64,000 nucleotides of DNA from Gallionella sp. (GTDB lineage: Bacteria; Pseudomonadota; Gammaproteobacteria; Burkholderiales; Gallionellaceae): contig JAQTTV010000008.1 of the NCBI GenBank assembly GCA_028710565.1, forward strand, positions 1 to 64,000. The letters are read 5' to 3'. Below, one piece after another: positions 46,341-54,347 of the stretch. The position numbers were made by a program, and so were the translations under genes. Under the pieces are notes generated by a model that saw nothing but the letters and a program-made list of their open reading frames with translations, made no database searches and had not been told where the DNA came from. Every line of letters begins with the position of its first letter. Position 1 is the stretch's first letter.

Positions 46341-46343
46341 AAC
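46334..46343 (-). other. 5' boundary of the first cassette
   Basis: Plus-strand GCCGCATAAC here is the exact complement of GTTATGCGGC at 45662-45671, the attC end of the same gene. In integrons the first bases of a cassette always match its own attC end in this way. Confidence 0.6.
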
Positions 46344-46416
46344 ATAATGTAGACACCAAAGTACAACTAAATGTTTTAGCTGGACAGGTGGATAATTGAT
46401 TTTGCATGAAAAATAT

Positions 46417-46430
46417 TTGATTTATATCAA
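46417..46430. promoter_or_regulatory. FNR/ANR-type box
   Basis: TTGATTTATATCAA matches TTGAT-N4-ATCAA exactly. It is 77 bp upstream of the start of the first cassette gene (minus strand). If it were centred at -41.5, the -10 would be TATCCA (46389-46394), a fair match. It could alternatively serve no gene here; pmbA reads away from it. Confidence 0.5.
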
Positions 46431-46510
46431 TAAGTAGCGTGATTTTAGCACGCCTTGATTTTGAATAATGAGAATCTAAAAAACACCTGCAATACTTGAT
46501 ACCACCCTAC

Positions 46511-47863
46511 TTAGCACCCCGCAATAGTCATGCCCTCTACCAAAATCGACCCGCAATGGCGGGAGCCTTGCACCAGCACGTCATTGCCGACGGCGGCGAT
46601 ATTCATAAACATATCTTTCAAATTACCTGCGATGGTGATTTCGTTGACGGGGTATTGAATCTCGCCATTTTCCACCCAGAATCCCGCTGCGCCGCGTGAA
46701 TAATCGCCTGTGACGGCATTGACTCCATGCCCCAATAATTCCGTCACCAACAAGCCGCGCCCCATCAATTTCAGCATCCCTGCGAAGTCCAACTCGCCTG
46801 ATTGCAAAATTAAATTATGGTTGCCGCCTGAGTTCCCCGTGCTGCTCAAACCCAGTTTGCGGGCGGAATAGCTGCCTAAAAAATAGCCGCGCAAGATGCC
46901 GTTTTCGACGATGGTGCGGTTTTGGGTTTGCACGCCTTCGTCGTCAAACGCGCCCGAAGCCAAGCCTCTGGGCAAGTCCGCCACGTCGCGCAAATGGATA
47001 TGCGAGGCGAACACGGGCTGATCCATTTTGTCTTGTAAAAACGAGGATTTGCGATACAAACTGCCGCCGCTGACCGCGCCGACAAAACTGCCTAACAAGC
47101 CCGACGCAATCGGGGCTTCAAACAACACGGGCACTTGTTGCGTAGCGAGTTGGCGCGCCCCCAAACGGCGCACGCTGCGTTCGCCCGCGATGCGCCCTAA
47201 TTCGGCGGCGGACAACAATTCACCCGCGTTGCGCTTCACCGAATACCAATAATCGCGCTCCATGGCGTCGTTTTGTTCGGCGATGACCGCGCAACTCAAG
47301 CTGTGGCGCGAAGTGGGATAACCTTGCATAAAGCCCGCGCTGTTGGCGAACACAAACGAGCCTTCGTGTAAATTGACCGTAGCACCCTCGGATTGCTGAA
47401 TGCGAGGGTCGTAATCAAACGCCGCTTGTTCGCATTGCTGCGCCATGTCAATCGCGCTTTCCACGGATAAATCCCACGGATGATACAAATCCAAATCGGG
47501 GCAATTTTTCGCCAAGCGATCTAAATCAGGCAGCCCCGCGCAATCATCAATCGCGGTGTAGCGGGCGATGGACAACGCGGCATCTACCGCGTCGCGGATG
47601 GCTTGCGGGGAAAAATCCGAGGTGCTGGCATTGCCGCGCTTTTGCCCGATGTAAGCGGTGATGCCCAAGCCCTTGTCGCGGTTGTATTCTATGGTTTCCA
47701 CTTCGCCTTGGCGCACGGTGACGGCTTGACCAAATCCTACCGAGACTTCCACCGCCGAGGCGGTAGCACCACGTTGTTTAGCGTAGTCCAACATATCTTG
47801 GGCAATTTGGCGCAGCGTGTCGCTGGCATGAGAAAAACGATTTTGCGGAGCGGAAGCGTTCAT
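46511..47863 (-). CDS. pmbA: metalloprotease PmbA/TldE
   Basis: Subunit of the TldD/TldE protease, which degrades or matures peptides such as microcins and CcdA. 450 residues from ATG 47863 (M-N-A-S-A-P-Q-N-R-F); longer frames would cross the divergent darP promoter. Typical blocks are Y-N-R-D-K-G-L-G-I-T-A-Y, the G-S-F-V-G-A-V-S-G-G-S-L-Y-R-K-S-S-F-L region, and the C-terminal F-W-V-E-N-G-E-I-Q-Y-P-V-N-E-I-T-I-A-G-N. It lacks the HExxxH metal site found in TldD, as expected. tldD is not in the window. Confidence 0.95.
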   Translation of the reverse strand: MNASAPQNRFSHASDTLRQIAQDMLDYAKQRGATASAVEVSVGFGQAVTVRQGEVETIEYNRDKGLGITAYIGQKRGNASTSDFSPQAIRDAVDAALSIARYTAIDDCAGLPDLDRLAKNCPDLDLYHPWDLSVESAIDMAQQCEQAAFDYDPRIQQSEGATVNLHEGSFVFANSAGFMQGYPTSRHSLSCAVIAEQNDAMERDYWYSVKRNAGELLSAAELGRIAGERSVRRLGARQLATQQVPVLFEAPIASGLLGSFVGAVSGGSLYRKSSFLQDKMDQPVFASHIHLRDVADLPRGLASGAFDDEGVQTQNRTIVENGILRGYFLGSYSARKLGLSSTGNSGGNHNLILQSGELDFAGMLKLMGRGLLVTELLGHGVNAVTGDYSRGAAGFWVENGEIQYPVNEITIAGNLKDMFMNIAAVGNDVLVQGSRHCGSILVEGMTIAGC

Positions 47864-47926
47864 GTCGTGAAGGGAAAATTGACGAAAGGCGGTATCATAG
47901 CGCATCGCACTCTTATTTGAATCGCT

Positions 47927-48649
47927 ATGAATCCGCAAAAACCCAAACCCGCCTTCCGCACCCACGCCGATCCGTTCGATGAGTCCATCCCGTTTGAGAT
48001 TAACGAGGATGAAGAATACGACGACGATGACGATGTCCCCTACGTTCCCAAAGTCCAAGCACCCCCTGCGCCTGAACCCAGTACGCGTGGTCGCGGCTGG
48101 ACAAGTTTACCGCCCGAACCTGATTTGGATTTGCCGCCCAGCAAGACCAAAATCAAGCAGCAAATGCACGAGTTGCAAGAGCTGGGCGGGCAATTGGTCG
48201 AATTAGGCAAAGACCAACTCGCCAAATTAGATATTTCCGACAGCCTGCGTGATGCGATTAAGGAGATGCACCGCATCAATAAATTTGGCGCACAACGCCG
48301 CCAAATGCAATACATCGGCAAACTGATGCGCGACATTGACCCTGAACCCATTAAAGCCCAATTGGCGGTTTGGAACGGCACGTCGCAAGCGCATACCGTG
48401 TATATGCACCAGTTGGAACGCTGGCGCGAACGCTTATTGGATGACGAAAACGCCTTGACCGAATTATTGGCAGATCAACCGCAAATCGACGTGCAACGCT
48501 TGCGCAGCTTGATACGCTCAGCGCAAAAAGAACGCGAAGCAGCAAAACCACCTAAATCTTACCGCGAAATTTTCCAAATGTTGCGCGAGATTTTCCCAGC
48601 CCCTGGGGCGGTTCGTGACGATGAGGAGACCGACGATGCTGATGATTGA
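47927..48649 (+). CDS. darP: ribosome biogenesis factor DarP (YjgA)
   Basis: A 240-residue protein of the DUF615 family that joins late 50S assembly. The core runs from about residue 70 (S-K-T-K-I-K-Q-Q-M-H-E-L-Q) to 220, with I-K-E-M-H-R-I-N-K-F-G-A-Q-R-R-Q-M-Q-Y-I and a C-terminal helix K-S-Y-R-E-I-F-Q-M-L-R. The N-terminal 70 residues are an acidic, proline-rich extension (DEEYDDDDD). It is divergent from pmbA, a pairing common in gammaproteobacteria, and overlaps the esterase gene by 14 bp. Confidence 0.93.
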   Translation: MNPQKPKPAFRTHADPFDESIPFEINEDEEYDDDDDVPYVPKVQAPPAPEPSTRGRGWTSLPPEPDLDLPPSKTKIKQQMHELQELGGQLVELGKDQLAKLDISDSLRDAIKEMHRINKFGAQRRQMQYIGKLMRDIDPEPIKAQLAVWNGTSQAHTVYMHQLERWRERLLDDENALTELLADQPQIDVQRLRSLIRSAQKEREAAKPPKSYREIFQMLREIFPAPGAVRDDEETDDADD

Positions 48650-49283
48650 AAGTGGACGGAATCCCCGTTATGTGGTGATTTGGCTGCATGGACTGGGCGC
48701 GGACGGCAGCGACTTTATGCCCGTTGCGGATGAATTGCAGCTGCCCGCCCCCGTGCGTCATCTCTTTCCCAACGCACCCAAACGCCCTGTGACCATCAAT
48801 GGCGGCTTTATCATGCGGGCGTGGTATGACATCGTGGAAGACCAAATTCACGCGCAACCCGATGTGGCAGGCATTACCGCTTCACAACAAATTTTGCAGG
48901 GCATCATCGCGGAGCAAGTGGCGTTGGGCATCCCACACGAGCATATTTTTGTGGCGGGATTTTCCCAAGGTGGCGCGATTGCCTTGCACAACGCGGTCAG
49001 ATTAACGACCCCGCTGGCGGGTGTATTAGCACTTTCCACTTATCTGCCCATGGCAAAAGACTGCGCCGCTGCGGTCACCGTCGCGGGTCAACAAACGCCG
49101 ATTTTTATGGCGCACGGACGCAGCGATCCCATTGTGCCTTGCGCGCTGGGAACCGCCTCGCGGGATGCGCTGTTAGCAAACGGTTTTGAAGTGGAATGGC
49201 ACGACTATCCCATGCAACATTCCGTCCACCCAGTTGAGCTGGACGATATACAAACGTGGTTGGCGCAAAGGATGACAGCGTAG
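48636..49283 (+). CDS. alpha/beta-hydrolase carboxylesterase (phospholipase/carboxylesterase family)
   Basis: A 215-residue esterase of the EstB/YpfH type. The catalytic triad is visible: Ser in G-F-S-Q-G-G, Asp in H-G-R-S-D-P-I-V-P and His in M-Q-H-S-V-H-P, and L-H-G-L-G-A-D-G-S-D-F is the oxyanion region. I start at ATG 48636, with GAGGAG upstream inside darP. It hydrolyses short carboxyl esters; the physiological substrate is unknown. Confidence 0.9.
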   Translation: MLMIESGRNPRYVVIWLHGLGADGSDFMPVADELQLPAPVRHLFPNAPKRPVTINGGFIMRAWYDIVEDQIHAQPDVAGITASQQILQGIIAEQVALGIPHEHIFVAGFSQGGAIALHNAVRLTTPLAGVLALSTYLPMAKDCAAAVTVAGQQTPIFMAHGRSDPIVPCALGTASRDALLANGFEVEWHDYPMQHSVHPVELDDIQTWLAQRMTA

Positions 49284-49357
49284 GGGCGCACCTGCGTGTG
49301 CGCCCTTAGGGCAGACACACAGGTCTGCCCCTACCCTCGCCCGTTTACGGGAGAGGG
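49283..49357. repeat. cluster of three palindromes (REP-like)
   Basis: Three hairpins in a row: GGGCGCAC-ctgc-GTGTGCGCCC (49283-49305), GGGCAGAC-acacag-GTCTGCCC (49309-49330) and CCCTCGCCCGT-tt-ACGGGAGAGGG (49334-49357). They directly follow the esterase stop. The first may also stop transcription. The third belongs to the family inside the RNB gene. Confidence 0.7.
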
Positions 49358-49397
49358 GCTGGGGGAGAGGGTATTTGTGTCCCCAGAATAGAAACCA

Positions 49398-50048
49398 ATG
49401 ACTTCCCTACCCTACATCCCACCCGCTCACACAGGTTTAGACATGGTGTTTCAAGATCAGCATTTGCTGGTGGTCAATAAACCTGCGGGACTCCTTGCCG
49501 TGCCTGGACGTGGCGAAGATAAAAAAGATTGCTTGTCCACCCGCGTTCAAACCGAATTCCCTAACGCACTGATTGTGCATCGTTTAGATATGGCAACGTC
49601 TGGACTGTTGATTTTTGCCCGTGGTATAGCGATGCAACGAACCTTATCGGGTTTATTTGAACGCCGCGACATTGAAAAGCAGTATGTCGCGCTGGTTACT
49701 GGAAAATTAACGGCAATGACGGGTGAAATTAACCTGCCATTAGGCGCAGATTGGGAACATCGCCCTCGGCAACGGGTGGATTTTGAACGCGGCAAATCTG
49801 CGCAAACCCATTTTCAAGTGTTAAGTTATGACGAACGGCACGATACCAGCCGCGTCGCACTCACGCCGATCACAGGACGAACCCATCAACTGCGCGTACA
49901 TCTTTTGGCAATAGGGCATCCCATTTTGGGCGACGGTTTGTATGGCGGGCGCGAAGCTGAGTGTTTGCATCTCCATGCGGCGGCATTGCGATTTAACCAT
50001 CCGCAAACAGGAGAAGTGTTGAATTTACAGTGTGCGCCGAGTTTTTAA
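49398..50048 (+). CDS. rluA: RluA-family pseudouridine synthase
   Basis: Converts uridine to pseudouridine in RNA. The 216 residues include the catalytic H-R-L-D64-M-A-T-S-G-L and the family blocks V-V-N-K-P-A-G-L-L and L-T-P-I-T-G-R-T-H-Q-L-R-V-H. There is no N-terminal S4 domain, and the short size fits RluA (23S U746 and tRNA U32) rather than RluC/D. The exact target is inferred from size. Convergent with lipB. Confidence 0.88.
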   Translation: MTSLPYIPPAHTGLDMVFQDQHLLVVNKPAGLLAVPGRGEDKKDCLSTRVQTEFPNALIVHRLDMATSGLLIFARGIAMQRTLSGLFERRDIEKQYVALVTGKLTAMTGEINLPLGADWEHRPRQRVDFERGKSAQTHFQVLSYDERHDTSRVALTPITGRTHQLRVHLLAIGHPILGDGLYGGREAECLHLHAAALRFNHPQTGEVLNLQCAPSF

Positions 50049-50078
50049 TCGCGGCGGATATTCAGGGCAAGGGAAAAA

Positions 50079-50167
50079 CCAAAAGTTGCTAATTTGTTGC
50101 CCTTGGGAGGAGACGCGGTAATGAAGGAGAGATCATCTTAATCGTTTGAAAGCCAAGCAACTTTTGG
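50079..50167. repeat. spaced inverted repeat between rluA and lipB
   Basis: CCAAAAGTTGCT (50079-50090) and AGCAACTTTTGG (50156-50167) are a perfect 12-bp inverted pair enclosing 65 bp in the 195-bp convergent spacer. It could be a two-sided terminator, a small RNA or a decayed mobile element. No gene seen in the spacer. Confidence 0.4.
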
Positions 50168-50242
50168 TCAGACGCATTATTCAACAAAAATAACGACTTG
50201 GGAATGCGGCAAATTGTCGCACCCCAGCCACGCCGCCCACGC

Positions 50243-50887
50243 TCAAGGCTTAATAACCGCCTCCAGATGCTGTTGCAATCCATAAATCAAATTTTGTGCC
50301 AATTGAGCCTGTAGTTCACCCAACTCAGCAGTGATGCCGAGTTCACAAGTTTGCGTGACGCGTAAGCCCGCATAGCCACAAGGATTGATATAAGAAAACG
50401 GGGTTAAATCCATATTTACATTCAACGCTAAGCCGTGATAACAATAGCCATTTTTGATTTTCAACCCCAAAGAAGCGATTTTGGCTGCGTCCACATACAC
50501 GCCTGGCGCATCATCACGCCCTTGTGCTGCGACACCATATTCTCCGAGTAAATCCACCACCGCTTGCTCCATCAGCCGCACCAAATCGCGCACGCCAATA
50601 TGCCAGCGGCGCAAATCCAACAACAAATAAGCGACGATTTGCCCAGGGCCGTGGTAAGTCACTTGTCCGCCGCGATCAATTTTGACCACAGGAATCTCAC
50701 TGCTAAACAACAAATGTTCAGGCTTGCCCGCCAAACCTTGGGTAAAGGTAGGCGGATGCTGCACCAGCCAAATTTCGTCCCGCGTCTCGGCGGTACGGTC
50801 GGCGGTAAAGCGTTTCATCGCCTCCCAAGTGGGCTGATACTCGACCAAACCTAAGGTGTGAACGATGGGGCGCAAGGAGGAATTCAT
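50243..50887 (-). CDS. lipB: octanoyl-[acyl-carrier-protein]:protein N-octanoyltransferase
   Basis: Transfers octanoyl groups from ACP to lipoyl domains, the first step of lipoate synthesis. 214 residues from ATG 50887 (M-N-S-S-L-R-P-I), with GGAG upstream. Signature elements are [13 protein letters not shown], the catalytic Lys in I-A-S-L-G-L-K-I, and the catalytic Cys in Y-I-N-P-C-G-Y. lipA is not present downstream. Confidence 0.96.
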   Translation of the reverse strand: MNSSLRPIVHTLGLVEYQPTWEAMKRFTADRTAETRDEIWLVQHPPTFTQGLAGKPEHLLFSSEIPVVKIDRGGQVTYHGPGQIVAYLLLDLRRWHIGVRDLVRLMEQAVVDLLGEYGVAAQGRDDAPGVYVDAAKIASLGLKIKNGYCYHGLALNVNMDLTPFSYINPCGYAGLRVTQTCELGITAELGELQAQLAQNLIYGLQQHLEAVIKP

Positions 50888-51013
50888 CACAGACTCCGTG
50901 AAAGAGGAAAGACAAGCGGCGCATTTTACCGCCACACGCCCCGTGTAGATAAGCTGATTGATGTCGCCGATGCACAGTGTAGCGGATTGCCTACGGCGAA
51001 CCAGCCTTGCACG

Positions 51014-51808
51014 TTAGTTGTCACCGCCAAACAAATTACCGAGCAATCCGCCTTGTTCACCGCCCGAACCGCCACCCCCTTGTTTGACAGGTGCAGCGGC
51101 AAAAATACGCGATGCCAGTCGTGCAAAGGGCAAGGATTGCAACCACACCGTGCCAGGTCCGCTCAGGGTGGCGAAAAACAACCCTTCACCGCCGAATAGC
51201 GCGGTTTTCACCCCGCCGACGTATTGAATATCAAACGCAATGTCTGAGGTATAAGCCACCACACACCCTGTATCCACGCGCAACACTTCGCCTGGGGCTA
51301 ATCGGCGTTCCAACATGGCTCCGCCAGAATGGACAAATGCCAGTCCATCCCCGTCCAGCTTTTGCATGATAAAACCTTCGCCACCAAAAAATCCCACGCC
51401 AATTTTTTTCTGGAACGCGATGCCCAGCGACACGCCGCGTGCCGCGCACAGGAAAGCATCTTTTTGACAAATGATCGTGCCGCCGTATTGGCGCAAATCA
51501 AACGGAATAATTTTGCCCGTATAAGGTGCGGCAAACGCCACTTTGCGCTTACCAACGCCTTTGTTGGTAAAAATGGTGGTGAACAGCGATTCGCCCGTAA
51601 TCAGGCGTTTACCTGCCCCCAACAGTTTGCCAAACAATCCACCTTGTTGCGCCGACGCATCCCCAAACACGGTATCCATCTGAATCCCGTCTTCCATATA
51701 CATCATGCTACCTGCTTCACCAATCGCGGCTTCATTCGGGTCAAGTTCGATTTCAACAAACTGCATATCGTCACCGTGTAGCTGATAATCAATTACGTCC
51801 ATCGCCAT
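51014..51808 (-). CDS. AIM24/TIGR00266 family protein
   Basis: A 264-residue protein of the AIM24 family: a duplicated beta-sandwich rich in glycine (F-F-G-G-E-G-F-I-M-Q-K-L-D-G-D-G-L-A-F; A-L-F-G-G-E-G-L-F-F) and a flexible glycine-rich C-terminus. No enzymatic activity is established for bacterial members; the mitochondrial relative affects inner-membrane organisation. AGGAGAA precedes ATG 51808. It appears to be a single-gene unit. Confidence 0.85.
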   Translation of the reverse strand: MAMDVIDYQLHGDDMQFVEIELDPNEAAIGEAGSMMYMEDGIQMDTVFGDASAQQGGLFGKLLGAGKRLITGESLFTTIFTNKGVGKRKVAFAAPYTGKIIPFDLRQYGGTIICQKDAFLCAARGVSLGIAFQKKIGVGFFGGEGFIMQKLDGDGLAFVHSGGAMLERRLAPGEVLRVDTGCVVAYTSDIAFDIQYVGGVKTALFGGEGLFFATLSGPGTVWLQSLPFARLASRIFAAAPVKQGGGGSGGEQGGLLGNLFGGDN

Positions 51809-51974
51809 GTCATTCTCCTATTGATTGTAAATGTCACTGTTTAGCTACGCCTGCGAGCACCACACAACTTGCTCGTCCAGATGCTGCGGATATCGCAAGC
51901 TGGTTCGGTTTCTCAGCCGCCTAGCACCCCGTGCGTAATCATAGCCCATTTGCAACTATAAGAGATGTTGCTCG

Positions 51975-52243
51975 CAGGTCAATCACACTACAACTCCTCT
52001 GTTCACCCAACTCACGCCCGCAGAGCTCGCAGGACGCCTTGCGGCTCACCCGCCAAAAGGCGCAAGCAATGCGGGGCATACGGTCTGCGCTTGCTCCAAT
52101 GTCGGCGAAACCTCTCCATACGTACCGCCATTGCGGAACAAGGCTTAACCAGCGTCACAGCCATTGGGAAGTGTTTAAAGGCAGGTACAGGTTGCGGATC
52201 GTGCGTGCCTGAGATACGTAAAATACTGACTTCGTTAGGATAG
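51975..52243 (+). pseudogene. frameshifted remnant of a [2Fe-2S] BFD-like domain, nitrate reductase type
   Basis: In one frame the sequence reads L-T-P-A-E-L-A-G-R-L-A-A, then T-V-C-A-C-S-N-V-G-E (about 52080-52110). After a shift in the CTCTCC tract (52111-52117) it continues as I-R-T-A-I-A-E-Q-G-L and A-G-T-G-C-G-S-C-V-P-E-I to a stop at 52243. Joined, these give the four-cysteine domain at the C-terminus of assimilatory nitrate reductases. The rest of the gene is absent. The remainder of 51809-51974 shows nothing recognisable. Confidence 0.6.
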
Positions 52244-52257
52244 TTTGTCACGAGATA

Positions 52258-52286
52258 GCGACAATACCATACTATATTGCTATAAT
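52258..52286 (+). promoter_or_regulatory. sigma-70-type promoter of the hemerythrin gene
   Basis: TATAAT (52281-52286) with GCGACA (52258-52263) 17 bp upstream, and the start codon 31 bp downstream. Confidence 0.55.
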
Positions 52287-52317
52287 ATAAGGTTGGATTT
52301 TAATAGGTTATATCATC

Positions 52318-52872
52318 ATGAAAACAATCTGGTCAGATGATTGGAATACGGGCATTGCAGCAATCGACGCGCAACATCGTTGCATTACCGACTGTATTCA
52401 CAAACTCAGCCAAGTGACTCCTCATTCCCCTTCAGCACCACCCACCGATCATCAACATGACGCAACGGAGTTGGATTATTACGGTTCTCTTTTTGGATCG
52501 TTGAACACGGGTGAGTACGCTTACCTGCTCGATCAATTCATAGCGAGTCTTGAAAATCATTTTGCTTATGAAGAGAATCTGTTGCGGGAAGCAAAGTATG
52601 AATTTACGCAGGAACATAAAGCGACGCATGATCTATTTCTTCAACGGATGAAAAAGTACCGTGAAAGATTCAATAATAATGAGCCTATTTCAGAAAAACT
52701 ACATCGGGTATTGATGCGGTGGATTAAAGAGCACATTTCACATGATCAGCATTATGCGACCATGCTTAAAAACAATACGCTCGTCATTCAAGAAAATAAA
52801 AATTGGCTTGCGCGTTCGCTCAAATTGCTGTCAAACAACTCGCCACGAAAACTAGAAATATCCATACGTTAA
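52318..52872 (+). CDS. bacteriohemerythrin
   Basis: A 184-residue diiron oxygen-binding protein. All seven iron ligands can be placed: H20, H81, E85, H100, H104, H139 and D143. Compared with single-domain family members there is an insertion at about 33-60 and an extra C-terminal tail of about 30 residues. It may store or deliver O2, or sense it, in a microaerophile. It has its own promoter and no obvious operon partner. Confidence 0.92.
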   Translation: MKTIWSDDWNTGIAAIDAQHRCITDCIHKLSQVTPHSPSAPPTDHQHDATELDYYGSLFGSLNTGEYAYLLDQFIASLENHFAYEENLLREAKYEFTQEHKATHDLFLQRMKKYRERFNNNEPISEKLHRVLMRWIKEHISHDQHYATMLKNNTLVIQENKNWLARSLKLLSNNSPRKLEISIR

Positions 52873-52958
52873 AATGAGCTGACGGATACAACTTGTAGAC
52901 CAACTGAAAGGCCATCTTTCAAATACTCAACTCATCCCACTTTTGATATAAAGACAGC

Positions 52959-53852
52959 TTAGCCCCTAGGATGATGCGTTTGATGCAGTTTTTTCAAGCG
53001 TTCGCGGGCGACGTGGGTGTAGATTTGGGTGGTGGCGATGTCGGTGTGTCCCAACAGCAGTTGCACCACGCGTAAGTCCGCACCGTGGTTGAGCAAATGG
53101 GTGGCGAAGGCGTGGCGCAGGGTATGTGGCGAAAGGGTTTGGGTGATGCCGCCGTGTCGTGCGTGTTTTTTGATGAGATACCAAAACATTTGCCGCGTCA
53201 TCGCCTCGCCGCGTGCGGTGACGAACAGCGCGTCGCTGATTCTGCCTGCCAACAATACGCCGCGCCCCTGTTCAGCATAGCGTTTTAACCAGTCCAATGC
53301 TTCCTCGCCCAGCGGCACAAGACGTTCCTTATTGCCTTTGCCCATCACTTGCACCACGCCTTGCGCGATGCTGACTTGTCGGGTACTCAGATTAACCAAC
53401 TCCGACACGCGCAAGCCAGTGGCGTATAGCACTTCCAACATGGTGCGGTCACGCAAACCCAGCGACGACTGCACATCGGGTGCATTGAGCAGGCGTTCGA
53501 CATCGTGTTCGGTCAAGGTTTTGGGCAAATTGCGCGGTAATTTGGGCATGGCAATTTGCAAGGTGGGATCAACGGCAATCTGGTTTTCGCGCAGCAAATA
53601 GCGGAACAGCCGCTTCAAACTCGACAAATTTCGCCCCGAAGAGCTGGCGCGCACCTGTTGCTGTACCAGAAAGGATAAATAGGCTTGAATGTCGCCGTGG
53701 GTGGTGTCCAGCAGGGCTTTGTGCTGTTGCGCTTCCAGCCAATCGGCAAACTTCAACAAATCACTGCGATAGCCCTCCAAGGTGCTGCGCGCCAGCCCAT
53801 CTTCTAGCCATAAACTGTCACAAAAAGTATCCAGCAGCGCGTCAATGTCCAT
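52959..53852 (-). CDS. xerD: site-specific tyrosine recombinase XerD
   Basis: Resolves chromosome dimers at dif with XerC and FtsK. 297 residues: SAM-like N-terminal domain (1-85) and the catalytic domain with R148, K172, H243-x-x-R246, H269 and nucleophile Y278. Size and sequence fit XerD rather than a phage or integron integrase: it lacks the extra alpha-helical patch of integron integrases. It is followed upstream by ogt, with a 2-bp gap. Confidence 0.95.
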   Translation of the reverse strand: MDIDALLDTFCDSLWLEDGLARSTLEGYRSDLLKFADWLEAQQHKALLDTTHGDIQAYLSFLVQQQVRASSSGRNLSSLKRLFRYLLRENQIAVDPTLQIAMPKLPRNLPKTLTEHDVERLLNAPDVQSSLGLRDRTMLEVLYATGLRVSELVNLSTRQVSIAQGVVQVMGKGNKERLVPLGEEALDWLKRYAEQGRGVLLAGRISDALFVTARGEAMTRQMFWYLIKKHARHGGITQTLSPHTLRHAFATHLLNHGADLRVVQLLLGHTDIATTQIYTHVARERLKKLHQTHHPRG

Positions 53853-53854
53853 GC

Positions 53855-54319
53855 TTAAATGGCTCGCTCATGCGCCAACAGCCAACGTTTGATGTCCAGC
53901 GCGTCGCCATCGCGGTGCAACATAAAACCGCCCAATCCCGCCCGACTCACCACCCGATGACACGGAATCACAATGGGCAAAGGGTTCGCCCCGCACGCCT
54001 GTCCCACCGCTTGTGCCGCCGACTGCAAGGTTTTGGCTAAGTCACCATAAGTGCGCGTATCCCCGCACGGTATCGCACATAACGCTTGCCAAACCTTGGC
54101 TTGATGCGCGGTGGCTGCAAATTCCAACGGCAAATCGAATGGTGCAGTCGGATCATCCACATAACGCAATAATTGCCGACACACCTCCGCAGCCAAGGCA
54201 TTGCTTGGCAATTGCGCAGGGGTGGAAAGTGGAAGAAAGACGATTTCGGTCAGGGCGGTATCCGAGCAACGAATGCCGAGTACCGCGAACGGGGTGGAAA
54301 GTTGGGCTTGGTAGGGCAT
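53855..54319 (-). CDS. ogt: methylated-DNA-protein-cysteine methyltransferase
   Basis: Removes alkyl groups from O6-alkylguanine in a suicide reaction. 154 residues with acceptor C120 in I-P-C-H-R-V-V and the Y-G-D-L-A helix-turn-helix region. Gene order IMPase-like, ogt, xerD on the minus strand suggests one transcript. Confidence 0.93.
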   Translation of the reverse strand: MPYQAQLSTPFAVLGIRCSDTALTEIVFLPLSTPAQLPSNALAAEVCRQLLRYVDDPTAPFDLPLEFAATAHQAKVWQALCAIPCGDTRTYGDLAKTLQSAAQAVGQACGANPLPIVIPCHRVVSRAGLGGFMLHRDGDALDIKRWLLAHERAI

Positions 54320-54347
54320 GGGACGTTTGAGCTTGAATTCTGCCCAA

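Noticed and set aside
36478..49357. CRISPR array suggested by recurring short palindromes
   Set aside because: The palindromes are widely scattered, differ in sequence and show no regular spacer length; no cas genes are present.
52959..53852. Tyrosine recombinase as the missing integron integrase
   Set aside because: It reads as XerD in length and motifs, lacks the extra integron-specific insertion, and sits in an operon with DNA-repair and metabolic genes far from the cassettes.
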